Shown piece after piece: positions 22,646-30,793 of a stretch of DNA of 36,192 nt (the stretch's first letter is position 1; each line of letters begins with the position of its first letter). Source of the DNA: CAJXCL01 sp036011265. GTDB taxonomy: Bacteria; Nitrospinota; Nitrospinia; CAJXCL01. The notes under the pieces were generated by a model that searched no databases, had not been told where the DNA came from, and was given only the letters and a program-made list of their open reading frames with translations. The DNA is taken from the NCBI GenBank assembly GCA_036011265.1, contig DASCNB010000201.1:1-36192 (forward strand), in the 5' to 3' direction. Made by a program: the position numbers and the translations under genes.

Positions 22646-23965
22646 TCATTTCCGGTATTTTTTCCAAATCCCTTGTAACCTCTCCAGAAACCTTTTTTCA
22701 AAGCCATTCGCTGTCGGTTTGTAATAAATTCTATCTGACAGGTTTGGCGGGAGATAGTCCTGCTCCACAAAATTCTCATCATAATCATGCGGGTAAAGAT
22801 ATCCTTTGGAATAACCTTCCTCCTGCATCAGTTTGGTTGGCGCGTTGCGCAAATGCATCGGCACCGCTGTCAGCGCCTGTTCTCTGATATCCCTTTGAGC
22901 TTCGTCTATAGCTTTGTATGACGCATTGCTTTTCGGTGCTGAGGCGAGATAGGTCGTCGCCTGGGACAGAACAATACGGCCTTCGGGCATACCGATGTAG
23001 CTCACCGCCGTAAACGCGGAGGTCGCAACCACCAGCGCTTGCGGATCCGCATTGCCGATATCTTCGGAGGCCAGCACGATGAGCCTGCGCGCTATAAACT
23101 TCGGATCCTCTCCCGCTTCGATCATGCGTGCCAGCCAATAGAGTGCTGCATTAGGGTCGGAGCCACGCACGCTTTTGATGAATGCGGAAATGATGTCGTA
23201 ATGAAATTCACCCTGTTTGTCGTAAAGCGCTGTTTTTGACTGTAATGCTTCCTGTATGGATTTTGTATCAATAACTGTGATGCCACCTTCAGACTTCCGG
23301 GCAATTTTCAATGTGAGTTCAAGCGCGTTCAACACGTTTCGGGCATCGCCCGCGGACATGTTCAGCAAAACTTGCTCGGCATTACCTTTAAATTGGATAG
23401 AACCCTTCTGCAAGAATTCGTCCTTTTCAATGGCATTTTTTACAACGAGCTGAAGTTGCGCAACGCTCAAGGCCTGTAGATGGTATACCCGGCAGCGAGA
23501 CAAGAGCGCGGAAATGACCTCAAACGACGGGTTCTCCGTCGTGGCGCCGATCAGGAGAATAGTGCCATCTTCCACGCTGTGCAGCAACGCATCCTGCTGG
23601 GCTTTGTTGAAGCGGTGAATTTCATCAATGAACAAAATAGTGCGCCTGGCCAGCGAACGATTCATCCTGGCCTTTTCCAGAACTTTGCGAATATCCACCA
23701 CTCCCGCGGTCACGGCGCTCATGGAGTGAAAATCCGATTTTGTCTCCCCGGCGATAATTCTGGCAAGGGTGGTTTTTCCAACACCCGGAGGTCCCCAAAA
23801 AATCATCGATACCAATTCGTCACTCTCAATTTCACGCCGGATAACTTTACCCTCACCTACCAGGTGTTCCTGTCCTACAAAATCACGCAAGCGTTTCGGA
23901 CGCATACGGTCGGCCAGCGGAGCGGGGTTGATATTCTTTCTTGCCGCTTGTTGGAAAAGATCCAT
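22646..23965 (-). CDS. rarA: Replication-associated recombination protein A (RarA/MgsA AAA+ ATPase)
   Basis: 439 residues from the ATG at 23965, chosen because AGG lies 6 nt upstream and the protein then begins MDLFQQAA, usual for RarA; an in-frame ATG at 23977 is less likely. AAA+ motifs: Walker A WGPPGVGKTTLA, Walker B ILFIDEIHRFNKAQQD, sensor-1 LIGATTENPSFEV and the arginine-finger region SALLSRCRVY. The C-terminal tetramerisation part contains SIRGSD-like SVRGSDPNAALYWLARMIEA and GYLYPHDY. The protein acts at stalled replication forks, with SSB and DNA polymerase clamp-loader homology. It is monocistronic, and the upstream gap contains a dispersed repeat. Confidence 0.97.
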   Translation of the reverse strand: MDLFQQAARKNINPAPLADRMRPKRLRDFVGQEHLVGEGKVIRREIESDELVSMIFWGPPGVGKTTLARIIAGETKSDFHSMSAVTAGVVDIRKVLEKARMNRSLARRTILFIDEIHRFNKAQQDALLHSVEDGTILLIGATTENPSFEVISALLSRCRVYHLQALSVAQLQLVVKNAIEKDEFLQKGSIQFKGNAEQVLLNMSAGDARNVLNALELTLKIARKSEGGITVIDTKSIQEALQSKTALYDKQGEFHYDIISAFIKSVRGSDPNAALYWLARMIEAGEDPKFIARRLIVLASEDIGNADPQALVVATSAFTAVSYIGMPEGRIVLSQATTYLASAPKSNASYKAIDEAQRDIREQALTAVPMHLRNAPTKLMQEEGYSKGYLYPHDYDENFVEQDYLPPNLSDRIYYKPTANGFEKRFLERLQGIWKKYRK

Positions 23966-24137
23966 AAACAACCTCATGGTAAAAAGTAAAACTTCAGTCG
24001 AATTTGCGAAATATAGTTTATTTCATGTAGGAAAGCAAATCAATTGTCAGAACATCACACTCTACGAGATAAAGGTGAGTGTTCTTTAGCGGGATTGTTA
24101 AGGAGGAATGTTAAAGGGCTAAGTCTACTTTAAGCTC

Positions 24138-24276
24138 CATTAATAATTTGTATTGTACTTTAACGACCTTCAATCTACAATCAATAGTAAATATCAAGGC
24201 TTAGTCGCAGCTTTTTTACAGTGCCTTATGCAACGCTAAATCTTTTTTACATTATTTCTTTTGTAACCAAAGAAAG
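24138..24276 (+). repeat. Direct repeat upstream of the Lon-domain gene
   Basis: The segment from CATTAATAATTTGTATTGT to CATTATTTCTTTTGTAACC matches the start and end of 25169-25411. It contains ACAGTGCCTTATGCAACGCT and ends 33 nt before the start of the next gene. The 344-nt gap 23966-24309 holds nothing else recognisable. Confidence 0.7.
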
Positions 24277-24309
24277 GTTTGATCCTTTTAGACTCCTTTA
24301 GAGGAACGC

Positions 24310-24993
24310 ATGGAAAAAGGTTCACAACAGAAAGAAATTATTTCCCTCTTCCCCCTGCCATCAACAGTGTTTTATCCCGGTACGCCTTTGCCACTACATA
24401 TTTTTGAGCCCCGGTACCGGAAAATGACCTTCGATGCCTTGGAAAACAATCGAAAAATAGGTATGGTCCTTCTGAAGCCGGATTGGGAAGATAGCTATTT
24501 TGACCGGCCTGAAATATTTTCCATTGGTTGCGTGGGATCCATTGAAAAGGAAATCCACTATCCCGATGGGAAATATGATTTTACACTGGTTGGACTTAGC
24601 CGGTTTCGCATCTTAAGGGAAGTGGATGGAAAACCCTACCGCCTTGCGGAAATTGATCTACTCGAAGAACAGAATGAACAGGAAATTAGTGAAGGATCCA
24701 ATGCGACCCGTGACAGTTTGATTGACCGGTACAGGGAGTTTATCAGCCTGATTCCCGATAATAATTCTTTGAAAAAGGAACTCGACTGGGATCCGGTCCA
24801 CAAACTCAGCCAGTTTGTGGATCGGTTAGCCTACCGGCTGGAACTTTCCCTTAAACAGAGGCAAGCCTTTCTCGAGGAACAGGATGTGCTCCGTCGCGCG
24901 GAATTTCTCCACTCTTTTCTGAAAACGAAAATAGACCTGGTCCGCCTCTCCAAAATTCGTAATGTTACTCCCGACTCTGTCCGCTGGAACTAA
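24310..24993 (+). CDS. LON peptidase substrate-binding domain protein
   Basis: 227 residues. The N-terminal PUA-like Lon substrate domain is clear: ISLFPLPSTVFYPGTPLPLH, then IFEPRYRKMTFDALENNRKI, the GCVGSIEKEIHYPDGKYDFT strand, and the LVGLSRFRILREV element. A helical tail follows. There is no ATPase or protease part, so this is the stand-alone LonBA-type protein and not Lon itself. Its role in bacteria is unsettled, possibly substrate or protein-interaction control. AGGA lies 5 nt upstream of the ATG. The gene is flanked on both sides by copies of the same direct repeat. Confidence 0.92.
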   Translation: MEKGSQQKEIISLFPLPSTVFYPGTPLPLHIFEPRYRKMTFDALENNRKIGMVLLKPDWEDSYFDRPEIFSIGCVGSIEKEIHYPDGKYDFTLVGLSRFRILREVDGKPYRLAEIDLLEEQNEQEISEGSNATRDSLIDRYREFISLIPDNNSLKKELDWDPVHKLSQFVDRLAYRLELSLKQRQAFLEEQDVLRRAEFLHSFLKTKIDLVRLSKIRNVTPDSVRWN

Positions 24994-25006
24994 CCCAGTG
25001 GCGTGG

Positions 25007-25147
25007 GAGGCAGATAGAGCTATCAGCGGTCAGCAATCAGGGATAAGGATTACACACCCCGCCTCTAAAGAGGCACCCCTCTTCTTAGAGGGGACTACAA
25101 CCCCAAATTTTCTTCTTCGTGATGTACTTCGTGGCAAAAAACAACAG
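25007..25147 (+). repeat. Mosaic of dispersed intergenic repeats
   Basis: Contains GGGAGGCAGATAGAG, also present at about 33701-33715; CAGCAATCAGGGATAAGGATTA, also near 32969-32990; a shortened CACACCCCGCC hairpin with CCCCTCTTCTTAGAGGGG; and CTTCGTGG followed by AAAAAACAACAG, also at about 33668-33690. The 455-nt gap 24994-25448 carries only this and the next repeat. Confidence 0.55.
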
Positions 25148-25168
25148 AAAATGAGTCAAGCTTAGTTG

Positions 25169-25411
25169 CATTAATAATTTGTATTGTGCTTTAAGGAACT
25201 TGAATCTACAATCAATTGTGGATATCCAATTTTAGTTGCTGTTTCGTCGCAGTTTGTTTTTTACCTTTTTTAGCCCCGCTGTTTAGCTTTTGTTTTTTTA
25301 GTTCCGCTGTTGAGCTTTTTTTTTACAGCGGCTTATGCAGAGCAAAGCGGCTTTTGCAACGCTAAAAAGTTTTTCACATTATTTCTTATGTAGCCAGGGA
25401 AAAATTTTACC
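25169..25411 (+). repeat. Direct repeat upstream of the DUF493 gene
   Basis: The same start and end as 24138-24276, but with about 100 extra nt in the middle made of repeated units (TTTAGCTTTTG, TTCCGCTGTTGAGC, CAGCGGCTTATGCAGAGC). It ends 37 nt before the DUF493 start, as the first copy ends 33 nt before its gene. A minus-strand relative is at 7966-8066. Confidence 0.7.
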
Positions 25412-25448
25412 ATTTTAAATATAATTATATTAGAAGAATGGCCTGTAG

Positions 25449-25742
25449 ATGATTGATAAGAGTGATAGCTGCGATCATGGAGATAATGTCAATAACCAAG
25501 AAGTCAATATAGATTATCCTTGCGAATGGTATTACAAGATTATAGGGAGCGATAAAGAGTCTGTACATAACGCGGTAGCCTGCATAATACGAGACAGGGA
25601 GTATCATATCGACGATTCCAATACGAGCAGGACAGGAAAATACCAGAGCTTTAATGTTACGGTCATGGTAAGCGATGAAGCGCATCGCAATAATATCTAT
25701 CAGGAACTCAAGGGGCATGACGATATAAAATTTGTGTTTTAA
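25449..25742 (+). CDS. DUF493 (YbeD-like) family protein
   Basis: 97 residues, within the family's 85-100 range. The pattern is IDYPCEWYYKIIGSDKESVH, then YHIDDSNTSRTGKYQSFNVT, then the last strand VSDEAHRNNIYQELKGHDDIKFVF, as in the ACT-like fold of YbeD. Escherichia coli YbeD is linked to lipoate metabolism only by gene context. Its biochemical role is unknown, and no lip genes are seen here. The sequence upstream of the ATG has only a weak Shine-Dalgarno. An alternative ATG at 25438 leads to a stop after four codons. Confidence 0.85.
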   Translation: MIDKSDSCDHGDNVNNQEVNIDYPCEWYYKIIGSDKESVHNAVACIIRDREYHIDDSNTSRTGKYQSFNVTVMVSDEAHRNNIYQELKGHDDIKFVF

Positions 25743-25909
25743 AAACAGTTGATTTGATATACTTCAAAGAAAAGAATTTACTTTCCTTGTACTTCTAACT
25801 TGACCATACGGAAACAATGCATCATAGGGGTCTCATAGGGCTCTAAACATTCCATTTTGGTCCACTAAGTCTGGTATCATATGCTTCTTATTTTTTTCAG
25901 GTAAACGCG

Positions 25910-27274
25910 ATGAAATCAATTTTCCAAAAACCTTTTGTTCTCTTCGTATTAATTGGCTTTAGCGCTTTATTAGCCGTAACACTCGTTAAAAATCGTTCCA
26001 CTCCAGAACATGCCGGAACAGAAATGCCGAGTAAACAGGTTAAGGTGATTACCGCAAAAAAAATGCCTTTTAGAGCCAAAGTGACAGCATATGGAAATGT
26101 TGAGCCGGCAATTCTATTAAAGGGGATGGCTGAAGTCAGCGGTAAGATTCGCTACTTACATCCGGACCTTAAGCAAGGAAGTAGTATTCCTGAAGATACT
26201 GTAGTTGTCCGTATTGATCCTGATGACTATAAAGTCGCCCTTAAAGAGAAACAAGCAGATCTCGCTACTAACCGGTCATCGCTAATACAGTTGCAGGCTG
26301 AAGAGAAATCCACAAAACAATCATTTTTGATAGCTCAGAAAAATCTTGATGTGGCAAAAAAAGAGCTGGTGCGAATTCAGGAGCTGTTTGAAAAGAAATT
26401 GGTTTCGCGTTCTGCTGTCGATGCTGAGAAACAAAAAGTGCTGCAAATAGAGCAAGAAGTTGAAGAAATAAGGGGGCAGTTGAATACATTTGCCAGTCGA
26501 AAAGCATCGGTTTCCGCCCAAATTGATCGTACTAAAGAACAGGTCAAAGGGCAGCGAACTACATTAGGGCGTACAGAAATTAAATTACCCTTTAATGCAC
26601 GGATTGGTCAAGTATCAATAGAAAAAAATGAATTTGTCGCTGTTGGTACCAGTATGTTTGAAGCGTTGGATGTTAATGGTGTAGAAATCAACGCGCAGTT
26701 ACCTATCAGGCATATGCGCGCCCTGGTCAGCCATCTTGAAGGCACTGATTTAAATGGTCAATTGCTGTTGAATCCCAGGGAGGTTTTGAAATCATTAGGT
26801 TTAAGCGCGCGTGTGAGGTTGGTTGGAGGTATGCCTTATGCCAATTGGGAAGCGAGGGTATTGCGCATCAGTGAATCGATCGATCCTGCACGAAGGACAT
26901 TAGGTATTGTAGTTGGCGTTGATAATCCCTACGAAAAAGTTATTCCGGGTAAACGACCTCCATTATTAAAAGGTATGTACACTGCAATTGAGTTGTTCGC
27001 GCCGGCGCGCGAGGCGTTGGTTATTCCGCGTAAAGCAGTTCATGAGGGTTGCGTTTATGTGAGTAATAAAAAAAATCGATTGGAAATAAAATCGGTGGAT
27101 ATCCAGTTTCAGCAAGGTAATTATGTTGTGATAAAAAATGGTATCCAGGAGGGCGAAAAAATTATTGTAAATGATCTGATTCCAATAATTGAAGGTATGC
27201 CATTACGACCGACGCCTGCGGAAGAGTATATCGACAAAGGCGCGACGTTTGACAAGGAAAACGTTTTGCCATGA
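25910..27274 (+). CDS. RND efflux periplasmic adaptor (HlyD/MFP family), second copy
   Basis: 454 residues. A single N-terminal membrane anchor (about 8-26) is followed by KVTAYGNVEPAILLKGMAEV and the first lipoyl half (VSGKIRYLHPDLKQGSSIPE). The coiled-coil hairpin runs from about 110 to 215, the second half begins RTEIKLPFNARIGQVSIEKN, and a beta-barrel and membrane-proximal domain complete the C-terminus. It resembles adaptors of proteobacterial HAE1 systems more than the adaptor at 203-1462, from which it differs in length and sequence. Its stop overlaps the pump start by 4 nt (ATGA), so translation is coupled. The substrate is unknown. Confidence 0.93.
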   Translation: MKSIFQKPFVLFVLIGFSALLAVTLVKNRSTPEHAGTEMPSKQVKVITAKKMPFRAKVTAYGNVEPAILLKGMAEVSGKIRYLHPDLKQGSSIPEDTVVVRIDPDDYKVALKEKQADLATNRSSLIQLQAEEKSTKQSFLIAQKNLDVAKKELVRIQELFEKKLVSRSAVDAEKQKVLQIEQEVEEIRGQLNTFASRKASVSAQIDRTKEQVKGQRTTLGRTEIKLPFNARIGQVSIEKNEFVAVGTSMFEALDVNGVEINAQLPIRHMRALVSHLEGTDLNGQLLLNPREVLKSLGLSARVRLVGGMPYANWEARVLRISESIDPARRTLGIVVGVDNPYEKVIPGKRPPLLKGMYTAIELFAPAREALVIPRKAVHEGCVYVSNKKNRLEIKSVDIQFQQGNYVVIKNGIQEGEKIIVNDLIPIIEGMPLRPTPAEEYIDKGATFDKENVLP

Positions 27275-30200
27275 TCCGTTATTTCGCAGATCATCCTACC
27301 GCCGCCAACATTGTCATGTTGGTCATTATACTGTCTGGCATTGCGGCTATACCTACGTTAAATAAAGAAACTTTCCCGGAAATAAAACCTGATAAAGTTA
27401 AAGTAACTGTGGCTTATCCCGGAGCAGGCACTTCAGAAGTGGAGGAAGGCATATGTAACAGGTTGGAGGATGCTACTGATGGGATTAGCTTTATGGAAGA
27501 ACAACGCTGCGAAGCACGGGACAACTTGGGTACGCTTACACTGGAAATGCAGGAAGCCGGTGATATTAAACAATTTTTAGATGATATTAATGCCGCAGTT
27601 GATGGTATCACGGATTTCCCTGACGACGTGGAAGATCCTGTAGTTGAAGAGTTGGAGCGTACTGAGGTGGTGGTAAGCGTTGCCATCAGCGCTAACCTCA
27701 CATTTTCCGAACTTAAAGCATTGGCTGAACACTACCGCAATCGACTACTTTCAATACCTGAAGTGCCCATTGTAACAGTGAGTGGTTTTTCGCAACATGA
27801 ATTAAGTGTGCTGATTAAACCGGAAGTATTGAGGCAGTATCAACTTAGCGTGCAGGATATTGCAAGTCTGATTCGTGATCAATCCCTGGATATGCCGGCC
27901 GGTATTTTGGAGTCGAATCAACAGAACTACCAAATTCGCTTCACAAATGAAAGGTCCACAACGGACCAACTGGCAGATTTAATTATACTGAATACCGACA
28001 AAGGCGGCCAACTTCGTCTGGGTGATATCGCTACCATTAAAGATAATTTTGCCAACGAAGAAATGCGCACCGAGTTAAATGGTAAACCCGCGGCCATATT
28101 GGAGATTAGCAAAAATAAATCGGATGATACTCTTTCTGTATTCAATGCCGTTAAACAGTTTGTTAGTGAAGAAAACGGACGTTTACCAGATACTACTCAC
28201 CTTGTGATTACTCAGGATTCTGCGTCAATTGTAGAGGACCGATTGGGCCTGTTATTAAAAAATGGTTGGCAAGGGTTGATGTTGGCGACATTAGCATTGT
28301 TCCTGTTTTTTAGTTGGCGCTACACGTTCTGGGTTGCTTTGGGGTTGCCTGTTTCGTTTATTGGTGGACTGACGGTGATGACCGCTATTGGTATTAGCAT
28401 TAATATGATTTCGATGATTGCTTTGTTAATGGCAATTGGCATCTTGATGGATGATGCTATTGTAATATCCGAAAGTATTGAGGCTGAATATCGTAAGGGA
28501 AAGGCGCCTCTTCATGCGGCAGTGGATGGTGTTAGTAAAGTTATGCGCGGCGTGTTTTCTTCTTTTGCAACTTCAGCGTTACTATTTGGTAGTTTGTTGT
28601 TTCTAAAAGGTGATATGGGGCAAATCATGGCTGTGTTGCCCATGGTATTGTTATCGGTACTTATTATCAGCCTGGTAGAAGCATTTTTAATTTTGCCAAA
28701 CCATTTAAAACATTCACTTGTAAAACATCATGAGAGAGATAAGCCTCAATGGCGGCAGCGCTTTGAAGCACATTTTGAGAATTTACGTCATAAAGTAGGT
28801 ATGCTGGGTGACTTGTCCATTCGATACCGATATGCGGTTGTGGGTGGTGCGATTTCAACGTTGATAATTTCCATTAGTTTTATTCCATCAGGTATTCTTA
28901 AATTCAAATCGTTCCCTGATCTTGAAGGCAATATCCTGGAATCCCGTGTATTAATGCCACAAGGTACTCCGTTCTCCCGTACAGAAGACGTTGTAGCCAG
29001 GTTGTTATCAAGTTTGCAGCAGTCTTTGAGAGATCTGCCCTCGGAAGATAATGGGCAACTTATCAAAAATATAAAGGTTTCCTACAGTCAAAACGCCGAT
29101 TCAGGTGAAGAAGGTGAGCATCTTGCGACTATAAGCCTCGATCTTCTGAGTGCAGAAAAGCGTAATACTTCATTGAATAAATTGCGGTTGCTGTGGATGG
29201 AGAAAACGCCGGAGATTCCTGATGCGGCGTCCATTCAGTTTAAAGAGCCAATGTTTGGCCCTGCCGGGCAAGCTATCTCGATTAGGTTACAGGGAAATGA
29301 CCTGAGTCAGTTGTCAAATGCCTCGTGGGAATTGCAAAATTGGGTAAAAGGTTATTCGGGCGTTTCCAATGTAATGGATGATTTGCGGCCAGGCAAACCG
29401 CAATTCAGTGTCACGCTCTATCCAGGCGCCTTGGCATTAGGTGTTGATGCAAACATAATATCCACACAACTTCGGGCTGCATATCAAGGTATTAAAGTCA
29501 GCGAAGTCTACCAGGGGCGTGAAGCATACGAAATTAACGCTAAATTGGATGGTGATCCGGAAAATGCGTTAAACGATTTTGATAACTTGGTAATTTTTTC
29601 CAAACAAGGAGTCGGTATTCCATTAACCGCAATTGCCGAGGTAAGTCAGAAGCGAGAGTTTTCGCGAATTACTCGAATTAATCACCAACGTACAGTGACA
29701 GTTTCCGGCGACATTGATGCGGAAATTGCGAACACTAATGAAGTTATTAATGATACCAGAAATCGTTTTTTGCCTGAATTAATAAAGAAATATCCCGGGC
29801 TTATTATTAGCCTGGAAGGCGAAGTTCAAAATAGTCGAGAGACTAACAGTTCTGTTCTTAGTGGTTTTATTCTCGGAATTATAGGGGTGTTTTTATTGCT
29901 TAGCCTGCAGTTTCGCAACTATCGTGAACCATTGGTTGTAATGCTTAATATTCCGTTGGCGCTAATTGGCGTTATTTGGGGCCATATGGCTATGGGGCTT
30001 GACTTGACGATGCCCAGTATGATTGGTTTTGTATCTCTGGCTGGAATTGTCGTCAATGATTCAATACTATTAGTGGAGTTCGTGAAACACCGCAGCCGAC
30101 AAGGTATGACATTACATGACGCCGCAGGGCAAGCTGTTCGTGATCGGTTTCGCGCAATATTTTTAACGTCTATTACTACTATTGCCGGTATGTTACCCTT

Positions 30201-30387
30201 GCTTTCTGAAACCAGCTTACAAGCACAAGTGCTTGTGCCGTTAGTTTGCAGCGTGGTCTTCGGAATGTTGTCTTCCACTATTCTTACTTTGTTGGTTTTG
30301 CCGGCGAGCTATTCAATACTTGAAGATATGGGGTTTGTGGAAATCAATGAAGAAGTGGAAGGTGAGCCGCAATTACAGGCCACCTGA
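27271..30387 (+). CDS. RND efflux permease (AcrB/HAE1 type)
   Basis: 1038 residues, full length. TM1 is near 12-30 with the AAIPTLNKETFPEIKPD porter entry. TM2-TM6 span about 335-475 and TM8-TM12 about 870-1015. The proton-relay aspartates are in MAIGILMDDAIVISESIEAE (TM4), and the TM10 counterpart is LAGIVVNDSILLVEFVKHR. It forms a trimer driving export through the adaptor encoded just before it; no outer-membrane TolC-like gene is adjacent. Codon use differs by eye from neighbours (more GCG, CGC and TTG Leu), and repeats lie on both sides, which hints at acquisition from another lineage. Confidence 0.95.
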   Translation: MIRYFADHPTAANIVMLVIILSGIAAIPTLNKETFPEIKPDKVKVTVAYPGAGTSEVEEGICNRLEDATDGISFMEEQRCEARDNLGTLTLEMQEAGDIKQFLDDINAAVDGITDFPDDVEDPVVEELERTEVVVSVAISANLTFSELKALAEHYRNRLLSIPEVPIVTVSGFSQHELSVLIKPEVLRQYQLSVQDIASLIRDQSLDMPAGILESNQQNYQIRFTNERSTTDQLADLIILNTDKGGQLRLGDIATIKDNFANEEMRTELNGKPAAILEISKNKSDDTLSVFNAVKQFVSEENGRLPDTTHLVITQDSASIVEDRLGLLLKNGWQGLMLATLALFLFFSWRYTFWVALGLPVSFIGGLTVMTAIGISINMISMIALLMAIGILMDDAIVISESIEAEYRKGKAPLHAAVDGVSKVMRGVFSSFATSALLFGSLLFLKGDMGQIMAVLPMVLLSVLIISLVEAFLILPNHLKHSLVKHHERDKPQWRQRFEAHFENLRHKVGMLGDLSIRYRYAVVGGAISTLIISISFIPSGILKFKSFPDLEGNILESRVLMPQGTPFSRTEDVVARLLSSLQQSLRDLPSEDNGQLIKNIKVSYSQNADSGEEGEHLATISLDLLSAEKRNTSLNKLRLLWMEKTPEIPDAASIQFKEPMFGPAGQAISIRLQGNDLSQLSNASWELQNWVKGYSGVSNVMDDLRPGKPQFSVTLYPGALALGVDANIISTQLRAAYQGIKVSEVYQGREAYEINAKLDGDPENALNDFDNLVIFSKQGVGIPLTAIAEVSQKREFSRITRINHQRTVTVSGDIDAEIANTNEVINDTRNRFLPELIKKYPGLIISLEGEVQNSRETNSSVLSGFILGIIGVFLLLSLQFRNYREPLVVMLNIPLALIGVIWGHMAMGLDLTMPSMIGFVSLAGIVVNDSILLVEFVKHRSRQGMTLHDAAGQAVRDRFRAIFLTSITTIAGMLPLLSETSLQAQVLVPLVCSVVFGMLSSTILTLLVLPASYSILEDMGFVEINEEVEGEPQLQAT

Positions 30388-30479
30388 TTTTGCTATTTCT
30401 TTGGTCCGCAATTTGGTCAATTGACTTGAATAGTGGTTTTAAGACGTCATGTTATCTGTTGATACTAGAGGGGCAAGTC

Positions 30480-30512
30480 AACGCCTTGCATAAGGCACTG
30501 TAAAAAGCAAAA
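30480..30512 (-). repeat. Short CTTATGCA-type repeat fragment
   Basis: On the minus strand TTTTTACAGTGCCTTATGCA repeats the core of 24138-24276, without its flanks. It starts about 90 nt after the second RND pump gene. Confidence 0.5.
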
Positions 30513-30516
30513 AATT

Positions 30517-30666
30517 ATGGACATCGGAGATGGCAATGATATTGGTGTTATTTTTACACTATCTGGTAAATTTTCATACAGCGAGGCAGAAAATTCCCTA
30601 ATAGAATTATTCAAGAGCCAAAATTTTAGAATCTACAATATTGGTGATAAGGTTCTTCTAGTTTGA
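30517..30666 (+). CDS. Possible 49-residue small protein or gene remnant
   Basis: An ATG at 30517 leads to MDIGDGNDIGVIFTLSGKFS and ends ...GDKVLLV at a TGA (30664-30666). The composition is protein-like, with alternating hydrophobic strands and an amphipathic helix (SEAENSLIELFKSQ). There is no Shine-Dalgarno. The family is not recognised. It may be the C-terminal remnant of a longer gene. The rest of the 406-nt gap 30388-30793 shows only a repeat fragment. Confidence 0.3.
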   Translation: MDIGDGNDIGVIFTLSGKFSYSEAENSLIELFKSQNFRIYNIGDKVLLV

Positions 30667-30793
30667 TATAGTACAAAGTGACAACTTAACAAATAATATA
30701 ACTAGCAAGCTTATGCATATCAGCTTCAAATATAAATAATAAACTCACGCATATACTAGTTTCTAAAGCTGATTTAGATTACAGGTTTTCGAG

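Noticed and set aside
22407..22667. 86-codon minus-strand frame overlapping the end of rarA
   Set aside because: Its codons come from dispersed repeats, and it overlaps the rarA 3' end without a ribosome-binding site.
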